A program made the position numbers and the translations under genes. The notes under the pieces were generated by a model. It did not search any database. It saw only the letters and a program-made list of their open reading frames with translations, and was not told the origin of the DNA. Below, one piece after another: positions 30,289 to 38,757 of a DNA stretch of 64,000 nt (positions are counted from its first letter, which is position 1; each line of letters starts with the position of its first letter). Origin of the DNA: an uncultured Eubacteriales bacterium (GTDB lineage Bacteria > Bacillota > Clostridia > Oscillospirales > Oscillospiraceae); assembly GCA_900544765.1 (NCBI GenBank), contig UQWI01000010.1:1-64000 (forward strand), in the 5' to 3' direction.

Positions 30289-31650
30289 ATGAAAATAGTT
30301 ATAGTGGGGGCGGGCCGCATGGGCAGGGAGATTGCCCTGCGCCTGGCTGATGAGGATCACGATATAACTGTGGTCGACACTGAGGAAGAGAATCTGGAAA
30401 GCGTTTCAAACAGTATAGACGTAATGACGCTGCTCGGCAACGGCGCGGATTACAGCGTGCTCAGCCAGGCGGAGGTGGGGACCTCCGACCTGCTGATAGC
30501 CGTTACGAACGACGACGCGGTGAACCTGCTGTGCTGCCTCACCGGCAAAAAGCTGGGAGTTACCAACACGGTGGCCCGTGTGCGCACGATGGAGTATTTC
30601 CGCCAGATGGTGTTCCTGAAGGACGAACTGGGACTTTCCCTGGTTCTCAACCCGGAGCAGGCTGCTGCGGCGGACATCTCGCGCATACTGCGCTTCCCGA
30701 GCGCCGCAAAGGTGGACTCCTTTGCCAAGGGCCGCGCCGAGATGGTCGAGCATGTAGTGGACGAGCATTCGCCGCTCTGCGGGCTGAAGCTCGAGAAATT
30801 CCGAGGCAAGTACGGCAGCGGCATCCTGATTGCCGTTGTGGAGCGCGGAGAAGAGGTTACGATACCCAGGGGCGATTTTGAGCTCCGGGCCGGCGACGTC
30901 ATCCACGCTGTGGGCGCGCCGACGGCTATGAGCGCCTTTTTCAAGGCAATCGGCGCCTACAAACGCTCCGTCAGGAACGTCATGGTGCTCGGCGGAGGCC
31001 GCATAGCCCTCTATTTGGGCTCCTATCTGATTGGCGCGGGGATACGCGTCAAGATAATAGAGCGCAACGAAGAACACTGCGAGATAATCAAGGAAATTAT
31101 GCCCAAAGCTGAGGTGCTGCTCGGCGACGGCACGGACCCCAAGGTCCTGGAGGAAGAGGGCATACGCACCTCGGACGCCTTCGTCGCCCTCACCGGCAGC
31201 GACCAGAACAACATCATCACCAGCATGTTTGCGCGCCGCAGTGGGGCGGGGAAGGTCATCACCAAGGTCAACGAGGACAGCTTCCGCTTCATGGCCAGCG
31301 ACGCCAAGCTCGACAGCTTTGTACTGCCCAAGAACAGCGCCGCGGAAATTGTCGTGAGCTATGTGCGCGCCATGCAGCACTCAATAGACACGGTGGGCAT
31401 CGAGTCCCTGCACGACATCGCCTACGGCAAGGCCGAGGTGCTCGAGTTCTCGATAAACGGCGACGCGCCCGGCCTCGGCGTGCCTATCCGCGAACTAAGT
31501 ATACGCCGCGACACCCTGATTGCCGCCATCATACGCAAGAACCAGTGCATAATCCCCGGCGGCAGCGACACCCTCGAGAAGCAGGACACTGTAATCGCCG
31601 TCACCACCAAGTTCGGTATGAAGGGCTTCTCCGACATATTTGAGGGCTGA
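30289..31650 (+). CDS. trkA: Trk potassium uptake regulatory subunit TrkA
   Basis: A 453-residue cytoplasmic protein made of two RCK repeats. Each begins with a dinucleotide-binding motif: VIVGAGRMGREIALRLAD (residues about 4-21) and VMVLGGGRIALYLGSYL (about 231-247). Each is followed by a TrkA_C domain. It binds NAD(H)/ATP and gates the TrkH channel. It lies six bases upstream of trkH, forming a two-gene potassium uptake operon. Confidence 0.95.
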   Translation: MKIVIVGAGRMGREIALRLADEDHDITVVDTEEENLESVSNSIDVMTLLGNGADYSVLSQAEVGTSDLLIAVTNDDAVNLLCCLTGKKLGVTNTVARVRTMEYFRQMVFLKDELGLSLVLNPEQAAAADISRILRFPSAAKVDSFAKGRAEMVEHVVDEHSPLCGLKLEKFRGKYGSGILIAVVERGEEVTIPRGDFELRAGDVIHAVGAPTAMSAFFKAIGAYKRSVRNVMVLGGGRIALYLGSYLIGAGIRVKIIERNEEHCEIIKEIMPKAEVLLGDGTDPKVLEEEGIRTSDAFVALTGSDQNNIITSMFARRSGAGKVITKVNEDSFRFMASDAKLDSFVLPKNSAAEIVVSYVRAMQHSIDTVGIESLHDIAYGKAEVLEFSINGDAPGLGVPIRELSIRRDTLIAAIIRKNQCIIPGGSDTLEKQDTVIAVTTKFGMKGFSDIFEG

Positions 31651-31655
31651 GGGCG

Positions 31656-33095
31656 ATGAACTATCCTGTAATATCCAAGGTCCTGGGCCGCGTCATGGGC
31701 CTGGAGGCCGTGCTTATGATACCGAGCATGATAACGGCCCTCTGCTACGGGGAGAGCCTGCTCTGGTATGTGGAGACTGCGGCCGTCGCCGCCGTGCTGG
31801 CCGTGCTGCTAAACCTGCCCAAGGTCAAGGACAAGGATTTTTACGCCAGAGAGGGTTTTACCAGCGTGGCCTTGGCCTGGGTGCTTATGAGCGCGGTGGG
31901 CGCGCTGCCCTTCGTGTTCTCCGGCGAGATACCCAGTTATATAGACGCCTTCTTCGAGATAGTTTCCGGCTTCACGACGACAGGGGCCACAATACTTACC
32001 GATGTCGAGGCTATGAGCAAGGGCCTCCTGCTCTGGCGCAGCCTGTCGCACTGGATAGGCGGCATGGGCGTGCTGGTGTTTATCATGGCCGTGCTGCCGA
32101 TGAGCGAGGAGCGCAGCATGTATATCATGCGGGCCGAGGTGCCGGGCACGACCTTTGGCAAGCTGGTTCCACGCATACGCACCTCCAGCGCGATAACCTA
32201 CCTCATATACATTGTGCTGACGGTCATACTGATTGTACTGCTCTGCGTGGGCGGGATGCCCTTCTTCGACTCCATCAACCATGCGATGGCCACGGCGGGC
32301 ACGGGCGGCTTCTCGGTGAAGCAGCTGTCGGTAGGCTACTATGACAGCGTGTATATCGATATCGTCACGAGCATCTTCATGCTGCTCTTCGGCGTAAACT
32401 TCTCCGTCTACTTCCTGCTGCTTGTGCGCAAGTTTAAAGCGGCGCTGACCGACAGCGAGTTTTTGGGCTATTTCGGCATAGCGCTTGGGGCGGCGGTGCT
32501 TATCGCGCTGGACATCATAGACGAGTACGGCGGGTTCTGGAACGCCTTCAGGTATTCGCTCTTCCAGGTCTCGTCGCTGATGACAACGACGGGCTTCGCC
32601 ACGGCGGACTTCACGCTCTGGCCCGCCTTCTCTAAGAGCATACTCATAATTGTCATGCTCATCGGCGCATCGGCGGGCAGCACCGGCGGAGGATTGAAGG
32701 TCTCGCGTGTTATAATCTTTTTCAAGTGCGCTGCGGCCGAGCTGGGCCGTATGCTCAACCCGCGCCGGACGGTCAGCATCCGCGTGAACGGCAAGGCCAT
32801 TGCCACGAGCACGGTGCACAACACGCTCGTGTTCATCTCGCTCTACTTCCTGCTGACCTTCGTCATAACCGCGCTTGTATCCCTCGACGGCTATGATTTT
32901 GAAACCACCTTCGCCAGCGTCGTCAGCTGTATGTCCAACGTCGGACCCGGCCTCGGCCCCGCCGGGCCTATGGGCAGCTTCGACATCTATTCCGACCTCT
33001 CCAAAGTCCTGCTCAGCTTCGCAATGCTCGCGGGCAGGCTGGAGATTTTCCCGATGCTGCTGCTGTTCTCACCGGATACATGGAGAAGGCACTGA
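31656..33095 (+). CDS. trkH: Trk potassium uptake membrane subunit TrkH
   Basis: A 479-residue membrane protein with the four-fold MPM repeat. Selectivity-filter-like motifs are visible: SGFTTTGATIL (about 104-114), TAGTGGFSV (about 214-222), TTTGFATAD (about 310-318) and the last filter SNVGPGLGPAG (about 426-436). APMGASAGSTGGGLKV-type sequence (here GASAGSTGGGLKV near 337) is the gating region. It takes up K+ together with TrkA. Confidence 0.95.
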   Translation: MNYPVISKVLGRVMGLEAVLMIPSMITALCYGESLLWYVETAAVAAVLAVLLNLPKVKDKDFYAREGFTSVALAWVLMSAVGALPFVFSGEIPSYIDAFFEIVSGFTTTGATILTDVEAMSKGLLLWRSLSHWIGGMGVLVFIMAVLPMSEERSMYIMRAEVPGTTFGKLVPRIRTSSAITYLIYIVLTVILIVLLCVGGMPFFDSINHAMATAGTGGFSVKQLSVGYYDSVYIDIVTSIFMLLFGVNFSVYFLLLVRKFKAALTDSEFLGYFGIALGAAVLIALDIIDEYGGFWNAFRYSLFQVSSLMTTTGFATADFTLWPAFSKSILIIVMLIGASAGSTGGGLKVSRVIIFFKCAAAELGRMLNPRRTVSIRVNGKAIATSTVHNTLVFISLYFLLTFVITALVSLDGYDFETTFASVVSCMSNVGPGLGPAGPMGSFDIYSDLSKVLLSFAMLAGRLEIFPMLLLFSPDTWRRH

Positions 33096-33100
33096 TGATT

Positions 33101-33131
33101 AAAAGCCCGGACGTTTTCCGCCCGGGCTTTG
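33101..33131. terminator. Terminator between trkH and bofA
   Basis: AAAAGCCCGG and CCGGGCTTT form a stem around a ten-base loop; it sits between convergent genes and can act both ways. Confidence 0.75.
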
Positions 33132-33141
33132 CTATGTAGCT

Positions 33142-33420
33142 TCAGATGAAATTCTGTATCAGCACCAGCAGTATGACGCCTGGGATGCCGAGTATGCCGG
33201 CCACCAGGGCGTTCACTGTGTTGATGCCGAGGGAGAAGTCGAAGAAGCCGCCTATAAAGTTGAAGATGAACAGCAGCACCAGGCCGCTTATCATGTTCAA
33301 TATCAGTTTGAATATCAGCTTCAGCGGCAGACGCAGTATGGTGAACAGCAGCCATAGCAGCAGTACGCAGACCACTATGACGATGACTGTCGCCACGGAT
33401 TCGGGGATTGCAACGGGCAT
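33142..33420 (-). CDS. bofA: BofA-family sporulation membrane protein
   Basis: A 92-residue, highly hydrophobic protein with helices at about 8-30, 38-58 and 66-90 and the BofA pattern (VNALVAGILGIPGVILLVLI). In Bacillus subtilis BofA inhibits the SpoIVFB protease that activates pro-sigma-K in the mother cell. The gene follows the yaaL homolog, the same order as recR-yaaL-bofA in B. subtilis, but recR is not in the neighbourhood. It supports the view that the host can sporulate. Confidence 0.85.
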   Translation of the reverse strand: MPVAIPESVATVIVIVVCVLLLWLLFTILRLPLKLIFKLILNMISGLVLLFIFNFIGGFFDFSLGINTVNALVAGILGIPGVILLVLIQNFI

Positions 33421-33451
33421 GGGTTTACCTCCTATACGCCCGCTGTGCGGG

Positions 33452-33673
33452 CTACAGATAGAATGACTTTATTGCGCGCACGGCGCAGTTGTACTTGCTC
33501 TTGAGCGCGCTTATCTCGTATATGCAGGCCTCAAGCGCGGCGTTGTCGCTGACCGCGTTGAAGCGCCCGTAGGTCTCATCCAGCTGGGCCTTGACCTCGT
33601 CGAGCTCGCTTATGGCCTTGGCGTAATCGGCTTCACGAGCCTTTCTCTGCTTGCGTTTGGACAAAGAAATCAC
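33452..33673 (-). CDS. yaaL: YaaL / DUF2508 family protein
   Basis: A 73-residue charged, mostly helical protein with the DUF2508 pattern (EADYAKAISELDEVKAQLDE and LEACIYEISALKSKYN). It is cytoplasmic and of unknown function; it is nearly always next to bofA in spore formers. It starts with an ATG preceded by AAGGAGTGA. The 31-base gap to bofA implies one transcript. Confidence 0.85.
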   Translation of the reverse strand: MISLSKRKQRKAREADYAKAISELDEVKAQLDETYGRFNAVSDNAALEACIYEISALKSKYNCAVRAIKSFYL

Positions 33674-33759
33674 TCCTTGTCCATATTGTATTCAGATAAG
33701 CGGCGGTTTAAACACGCTTTTGACGCAAAAATTGGCTTAAAGTTCCTATAATAAAGCGC

Positions 33760-34019
33760 GGAGGGTTTCACATACTAGACTCGGACACAGCAGGAGTGCG
33801 GCGGGGCCGAGAGAGATAGAAGGCCCAAGGCCGGTGCCGGATGCGCAAAAGCATCTTAACGGCGGATGGCCGCCCATGAGGGACGCCGGAACGGGTACGG
33901 CTCATCCGGGTGATGAGGCCATCGTTCAATACTGAACTTGCTGGTCAAGTACCGGGGCAATGCGCGAGGGCGCATTCCCGAGCGGTGCGGCGGGGGCTAG
34001 AAAAAGCTCCCGCTTTTTT
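33760..34019 (+). ncRNA. Structured noncoding RNA, about 260 nt (raiA-motif candidate)
   Basis: A -10 TATAAT (33747-33752) lies just upstream and a strong terminator closes the unit. Between them no reading frame is convincing, but many stems are visible: CTCGG/CCGAG (about 33780-33812), GATGC-GCAAAA-GCATC (33850s), GGCGG-ATGG-CCGCC, GTTCA-ATAC-TGAAC, CTTG-CTGGT-CAAG and AATGCGC-GAGG-GCGCATT. Purine-rich joining segments look like a folded RNA. It is not a tRNA, tmRNA, RNase P or signal recognition particle RNA by their known conserved boxes. The length and style fit the raiA motif of Clostridia, but I cannot confirm this from memory. No -35 hexamer is convincing. Confidence 0.6.
33990..34019 (+). 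terminator. Terminator of the structured RNA
   Basis: GCGGGGGCT and AGCTCCCGC form a nine-bp stem with one G-U pair, followed by TTTTTT. It ends transcription 135 bases before the topoisomerase gene, so the RNA is a separate unit and not a riboswitch for it. Confidence 0.88.
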
Positions 34020-34153
34020 ATGTGCAAAACGCCGGCATACCTTACGCCGAGTTTCATGCGTACAGCCCACTTGAAAAAACGCGCAAGATAAGATATAGTA
34101 TACTGGTAATAATAGCGAACAACATCTAGTGATATGTGAGGGAATATCGACTT

Positions 34154-36139
34154 ATGGCAAAAAAGACTCCCGTGGAATACGGGAACGAAAGCATTTCCCA
34201 GCTCAAAGGGGAAGACAGGGTGCGGAAGCGCCCGGCGGTTATATTCGGCTCCGACGGCCTCGAGGGCTGCGAGCACGCAGTGTTTGAAATACTCTCGAAC
34301 TCCATCGACGAGGCCCGCGCCGGAAATGGCAACATTATAACACTGACGCGCTATCTCGACAAGAGCATAGAGTGCGAAGATTTTGGCCGCGGCTGTCCCG
34401 TGGACTGGAACAGCGTCGAGCAGCGCTGGAACTGGGAGCTGGTATTCTGCGAGCTCTACGCCGGCGGCAAGTACAAGAACAACGACGGCGGCGACTACGA
34501 GTATTCGCTCGGCCTGAACGGCCTGGGCAGCTGCGCCACGCAGTACGCGAGCGAGTACATGGACGTAATTGTCCGCCGCGACGGCAAAAAGTATACGCTC
34601 CGCTTTGAGAAGGGCCGCATCGCCGGCGAGATGAAGGTGGAGCCTGCGGACCGGAAAAAAACCGGCACGGACATACACTGGCGCCCCGACCTCGAGGTGT
34701 TCACCGACATAGACATCCCGCTCGAATACTATCAGGACACGCTCCGCCGCCAGGCGGTTGTCAACGCGGGCGTCACCTTCAAGCTCCGCAACGAGATTGC
34801 GCAGGGAAAGTTCGAGGAGCAGGTGTTTTACTATGAACACGGCATACTCGACTACGTCCAGGAGATAGCGGGCGAAGAGGTGCTCAGCGCGCCGTACTTC
34901 ATCCAGACCGAGCGCAAGGGACGAGACAGGGCGGACAAGCCCGAGTACAAGGTCAAGCTCTCGGCGGCGTTCTGCTTCTCAATAAAGGTCAATCTCATCG
35001 AGTACTACCACAACAGCTCCTGGCTGGAGCACGGCGGCGCGCCCGAAAAAGCCGTGCGCAGCGCCTTCGTCTACGCCATCGACGCCTACATAAAGAAGGT
35101 GGGCAAGTACCAGAAGAACGAGAGCAAGATAACGTTCCAGGATGTGGCCGACTGCCTCGTTCTGGTGACAAACTGCTTCTCTACACAGACAAGCTACGAG
35201 AACCAGACCAAGAAGGCCATCACCAACCGCTTTATACAGGAGGCGATGACCGAGTTCTTCCGTGAGCAGCTGGAGATATACTTCATAGAGCACAAGGCCG
35301 AGGCCGATCGAGTGGCCGACCAGGTGCTCATAAACAAGCGCTCGCGTGAGCAGGCCGAGAGCACCAGGCTGAACATCAAGAAAAAGCTCACGGGCAGCAT
35401 GGATATCTCAAACCGCGTGCAGAAATTCGTCGACTGCCGCAGCCGGGACGTGTCCAGGCGCGAGATATACATCGTCGAGGGCGACAGCGCGCTCACAAGC
35501 TGCAAGCTCAGCCGCGACGCCGAGTTCCAGGGCATCATGCCGGTGCGCGGCAAGATACTCAACTGCCTCAAGGCGGACTACAGCCGCATATTCAAAAGCG
35601 ACGTCATAACCGACCTCGTAAAGGTCCTAGGCTGCGGCGTGGAGACGAGCAAGCATGTAAAGGAGCTGCCCGCCTTCGAGATGGACAACCTCCGCTGGAG
35701 CAAGATTATAATTTGCACCGACGCGGACGTCGACGGCTTCCAGATACGCACGCTTATACTGACGATGCTCTACCGCCTTGCACCCACGCTGATACGCGAG
35801 GGCTACGTCTACATCGCGGAGAGCCCGCTGTACGAGATTGAGTCCGGAGGCAAGACCTGGTTTGCTTACTCGGAGCGGGAGAAGGCCCAGATAATGGAGG
35901 AGATAGGCTCCGCCAAGGCCAGCATAAACCGCTCAAAGGGCCTCGGCGAGAACGACCCGGACATGATGTGGCTCACAACCATGAACCCGGAGACGCGCCG
36001 TCTCATTCGCGTTATGCCGGAGGACGCCGAGCGCACCGCGCAGTGCTTCGATTTGCTGCTGGGCGATGACCTTCAGGGCAGGAAGCAGCATATATCTGAA
36101 TTCGGCAGCCAGTATCTCGACCTGGCCGACATATCCTAG
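34154..36139 (+). CDS. parE: Type IIA topoisomerase ATPase subunit (ParE/GyrB-like paralog)
   Basis: A 661-residue protein. The GHKL ATPase domain begins with YGNESI and RVRKRPAVIFGSDGLEG, has the ATP/Mg motif ILSNSIDEARAG (about 49-60) and GLNGLGSCATQYAS (about 121-134). The TOPRIM part shows VEGDSA (about 441-446) and DADVDGFQIRTL (about 523-534). The sequence resembles the second topoisomerase pair of Clostridia rather than classical gyrase; decatenation is inferred. ATG 34154 is chosen by family length; a GTG at 34136 would add six residues. It is followed by a small gene and then the partner subunit. Confidence 0.85.
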   Translation: MAKKTPVEYGNESISQLKGEDRVRKRPAVIFGSDGLEGCEHAVFEILSNSIDEARAGNGNIITLTRYLDKSIECEDFGRGCPVDWNSVEQRWNWELVFCELYAGGKYKNNDGGDYEYSLGLNGLGSCATQYASEYMDVIVRRDGKKYTLRFEKGRIAGEMKVEPADRKKTGTDIHWRPDLEVFTDIDIPLEYYQDTLRRQAVVNAGVTFKLRNEIAQGKFEEQVFYYEHGILDYVQEIAGEEVLSAPYFIQTERKGRDRADKPEYKVKLSAAFCFSIKVNLIEYYHNSSWLEHGGAPEKAVRSAFVYAIDAYIKKVGKYQKNESKITFQDVADCLVLVTNCFSTQTSYENQTKKAITNRFIQEAMTEFFREQLEIYFIEHKAEADRVADQVLINKRSREQAESTRLNIKKKLTGSMDISNRVQKFVDCRSRDVSRREIYIVEGDSALTSCKLSRDAEFQGIMPVRGKILNCLKADYSRIFKSDVITDLVKVLGCGVETSKHVKELPAFEMDNLRWSKIIICTDADVDGFQIRTLILTMLYRLAPTLIREGYVYIAESPLYEIESGGKTWFAYSEREKAQIMEEIGSAKASINRSKGLGENDPDMMWLTTMNPETRRLIRVMPEDAERTAQCFDLLLGDDLQGRKQHISEFGSQYLDLADIS

Positions 36140-36151
36140 GGAGGGGAAAGC

Positions 36152-36448
36152 ATGAAACTGCAAACCGTAAAAAAGGTGGTTATGGCCGGTTTTACCATCT
36201 GTATATTTGCCAGCCTTATCGGCATCTTCGCGGGAGCCGGGAACCCGCAGCTCTCAAACTACATGCTCGTGGCGGCAGTGATTGTGCTGCTGTTCACGCT
36301 CGCCATCATAATGAAGTGGGCGCGCTGCCCCTGGTGCGGCGGCTCGCTGCTGCGAAAGTTCTTTAAGCTTGAGGTCTGCCCGCACTGCCACCGCAATCTG
36401 GAGACGGGCAAGAAGAAAAAGGGCCACGGCGGCAGAGGAAGGAAATAA
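36152..36448 (+). CDS. Small membrane protein with zinc ribbon, between topoisomerase subunits
   Basis: A 98-residue protein with two hydrophobic helices (about 8-27 and 37-53) and then CPWCGG...CPHCHR (about 60-82), a four-cysteine zinc ribbon, ending in a basic tail (KKKKGHGGRGRK). I do not recognise the family. The gene begins 12 bases after parE and ends at the base before parC, so all three are one operon. A physical or regulatory link to the topoisomerase is possible but unproven; it may simply be a conserved passenger. Confidence 0.7.
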   Translation: MKLQTVKKVVMAGFTICIFASLIGIFAGAGNPQLSNYMLVAAVIVLLFTLAIIMKWARCPWCGGSLLRKFFKLEVCPHCHRNLETGKKKKGHGGRGRK

Positions 36449-38695
36449 ATGGCGCGAAAGAGTAAAAAGACAGACGAAACCAAACACAGGAGGGCCTCGG
36501 CGGAGAATGTTATGGGCCTGCGCGCCGAGGTGCTTGAACAGCCCATAACCGAGACGCTGGAAACCAACTACATGCCCTACGCGATGAGCGTCATCGTCTC
36601 TCGAGCCATACCCGAGATAGACGGCTTCAAGCCCAGCCACCGCAAGCTGCTGTACACGATGTACAAGATGGGCCTGCTGAGCGGCGCGCGCACGAAGAGC
36701 GCGAATATCGTCGGCCAGACGATGCGGCTGAATCCGCACGGCGACGCGGCCATATACGAGACCATGGTGCGCCTCGCAAAGGGCTGCGAGGCGCTGAATA
36801 CACCATTTGTGGACTCCAAGGGCAGCTTCGGCAAGGTGTATTCGCGCGACATGTCCTACGCGGCCTCACGCTACACTGAGGCGAAACTGGCGCCGATATG
36901 CGCGGAAATCTTCGCGGACATAGACAAGGACACCGTGGACTTCGTGGACAACTATGACGGCACGATGAAGGAGCCGGTGCTGCTGCCCACGATGTTCCCG
37001 AACGTACTGGTCAGCGCGAACACCGGCATAGCGGTCGGTATGGCCAGCCAGATATGCGGCTTCAACCTCACAGAAGTCTGCGAGACGGCGATAAACTACA
37101 TCCGCGACCCTGAGTGCGACCTCATGGCCACCCTGCCCGCGCCCGACTTCCCGACGGGCGGCGAGATTGTCATGGACACGGCCGCGATGCGCGAGATATA
37201 CCGCACGGGGCGCGGCAGCTTCAAGGTCCGCTCCCGCTGGCGCTACGACGAGAAGGCCAACCTCATCGAGGTCTACGAGATACCCTATACATCCACGGTG
37301 GAGAGCATCATGGACAAGGTGGCCGAGCTCGTCAAGGCCGGAAAGGCCAGGGAGATTGCCGACATGCGCGACGAGACCGACCTCGGCGGCCTCAAGCTGG
37401 CCATAGATTTGAAGCGAGGCACGGACCCGGATAAGCTAATGGCCAAGCTCTTCAAGCTCACTCCGCTGATGGACTCCTTCCCCTGCAACTTCAATATACT
37501 CATCGCAGGCACGCCCCGTGTAATGGGCGTCGGCGAGATACTTGGCGAGTGGGTGGCCTGGCGCACCGAGTGCGTCAAGCGGCGCATACACTTCGACTTG
37601 GGCAAGAAGCGCGAGAAGCTGCACCTGCTGAAGGGCCTTGCCAAGATACTGCTCGACATCGACAAGGCCATCGCCATCATCCGCAACACGGAGCGCGAGA
37701 GCGACGTCGTGCCGAACCTCATGGAGGGCTTCGGCATAGACAAGGTGCAGGCCGAGTACGTCGCAGAGATAAGGCTGCGAAACATAAACCGCGAGTATAT
37801 ACTCAAGCGCACGAGCGAGACGGAGGCCCTGGAAAAGGACATCGCCGAGCTTGAAGTCATTTTGGGCAGCAGGCGGCGCGTGCAGGGAATAATAATCGAC
37901 GAGCTCAAGCGCATCATAAAGCAGTACCCTTCGCCTCGCAAAACCGGCATCGTCTTTGCCGACGAGCTGCCCGACGAGCCGGAGGACGACGGCACGCCCG
38001 ATTACCCGGTGAACGTGTTCGTTTCCCGCGAGGGATACCTGAAAAAGATAACCCCGCAGTCCCTGCGCATGGCCTCCGAGCAGAAGTACAAGGAGGGCGA
38101 CGGCCCGGACAGCCAGTTCGAGGCCACGAACAAGGGCGAGATACTTGTGTTCACGGACAGGCAGCAGGTGTATAAGGCGCGCCTGGCTGATTTTGAGGAC
38201 ACCAAGGCCAGCCAGCTCGGCACATATTTGCCCAGCAAGCTCGGCATGGACGCCGGCGAGGGAGTCAAGGCCGTAATAAGCGCCGGGGATTATTCCGGCG
38301 AGCTGCTCATATGCTTTGAAAACGGCAAGGTCGCCAGGGTGCCGGTGGGCGTCTACGAGACCAAGACCAACCGCAAGAAGCTCGTGAACGCGTACTCCGA
38401 CAAGAGCCCGCTGGTAAAGGTCCTGCCCATAAAGGGAGACATAGAGTGCGCCGCCTTCTCAACCGAGGGCCGGGCCCTCATTTTCAACACGGCTCTGCTC
38501 TCACCCAAGACCAGCCGCAGCACCCAGGGCGTGGGCGTAATGACGCTCAAGCCCAGATACAGGCTCTCCGACCTCGTCCCGCTGGACCAGACCGGCATAA
38601 AGAACCTGTCCCGCTACCGTGTGCGCAGCGTACCCGCTGCCGGCGCCCTGCTCAAGGACGAGGACAGGGGAGAGGAACAGATGACCCTGCTGTAA
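36449..38695 (+). CDS. parC: Type IIA topoisomerase cleavage subunit (ParC/GyrA-like paralog)
   Basis: A 748-residue protein. The DNA breakage domain shows MPYAMSVIVSRAIPEIDGFK, the quinolone-determining segment with NPHGDAAIYETMVRLA (about 95-110), and the catalytic tyrosine Tyr142 in SRYTEAKLAP. A coiled coil near residues 420-500 and a C-terminal DNA-wrapping part with GyrA-like repeats follow (about 530-730). At the position of E. coli GyrA Ser83 it has Ala100 and at Asp87 it has Glu104. It is the partner of the upstream ATPase subunit. It lacks a perfect GyrA box, fitting a topoisomerase IV-like enzyme. Confidence 0.85.
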   Translation: MARKSKKTDETKHRRASAENVMGLRAEVLEQPITETLETNYMPYAMSVIVSRAIPEIDGFKPSHRKLLYTMYKMGLLSGARTKSANIVGQTMRLNPHGDAAIYETMVRLAKGCEALNTPFVDSKGSFGKVYSRDMSYAASRYTEAKLAPICAEIFADIDKDTVDFVDNYDGTMKEPVLLPTMFPNVLVSANTGIAVGMASQICGFNLTEVCETAINYIRDPECDLMATLPAPDFPTGGEIVMDTAAMREIYRTGRGSFKVRSRWRYDEKANLIEVYEIPYTSTVESIMDKVAELVKAGKAREIADMRDETDLGGLKLAIDLKRGTDPDKLMAKLFKLTPLMDSFPCNFNILIAGTPRVMGVGEILGEWVAWRTECVKRRIHFDLGKKREKLHLLKGLAKILLDIDKAIAIIRNTERESDVVPNLMEGFGIDKVQAEYVAEIRLRNINREYILKRTSETEALEKDIAELEVILGSRRRVQGIIIDELKRIIKQYPSPRKTGIVFADELPDEPEDDGTPDYPVNVFVSREGYLKKITPQSLRMASEQKYKEGDGPDSQFEATNKGEILVFTDRQQVYKARLADFEDTKASQLGTYLPSKLGMDAGEGVKAVISAGDYSGELLICFENGKVARVPVGVYETKTNRKKLVNAYSDKSPLVKVLPIKGDIECAAFSTEGRALIFNTALLSPKTSRSTQGVGVMTLKPRYRLSDLVPLDQTGIKNLSRYRVRSVPAAGALLKDEDRGEEQMTLL

Positions 38696-38757
38696 GGCGG
38701 GATAAACTAAATATGCGCTGAGCGCAGACCTTATAAGCTTTTGTGGAGGTAGTTTGT

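Noticed and set aside
33760..34019. Riboswitch controlling the topoisomerase operon
   Set aside because: A strong terminator ends the RNA before the operon and none of the known ligand-binding consensus boxes were recognised, so an independent RNA is more likely.
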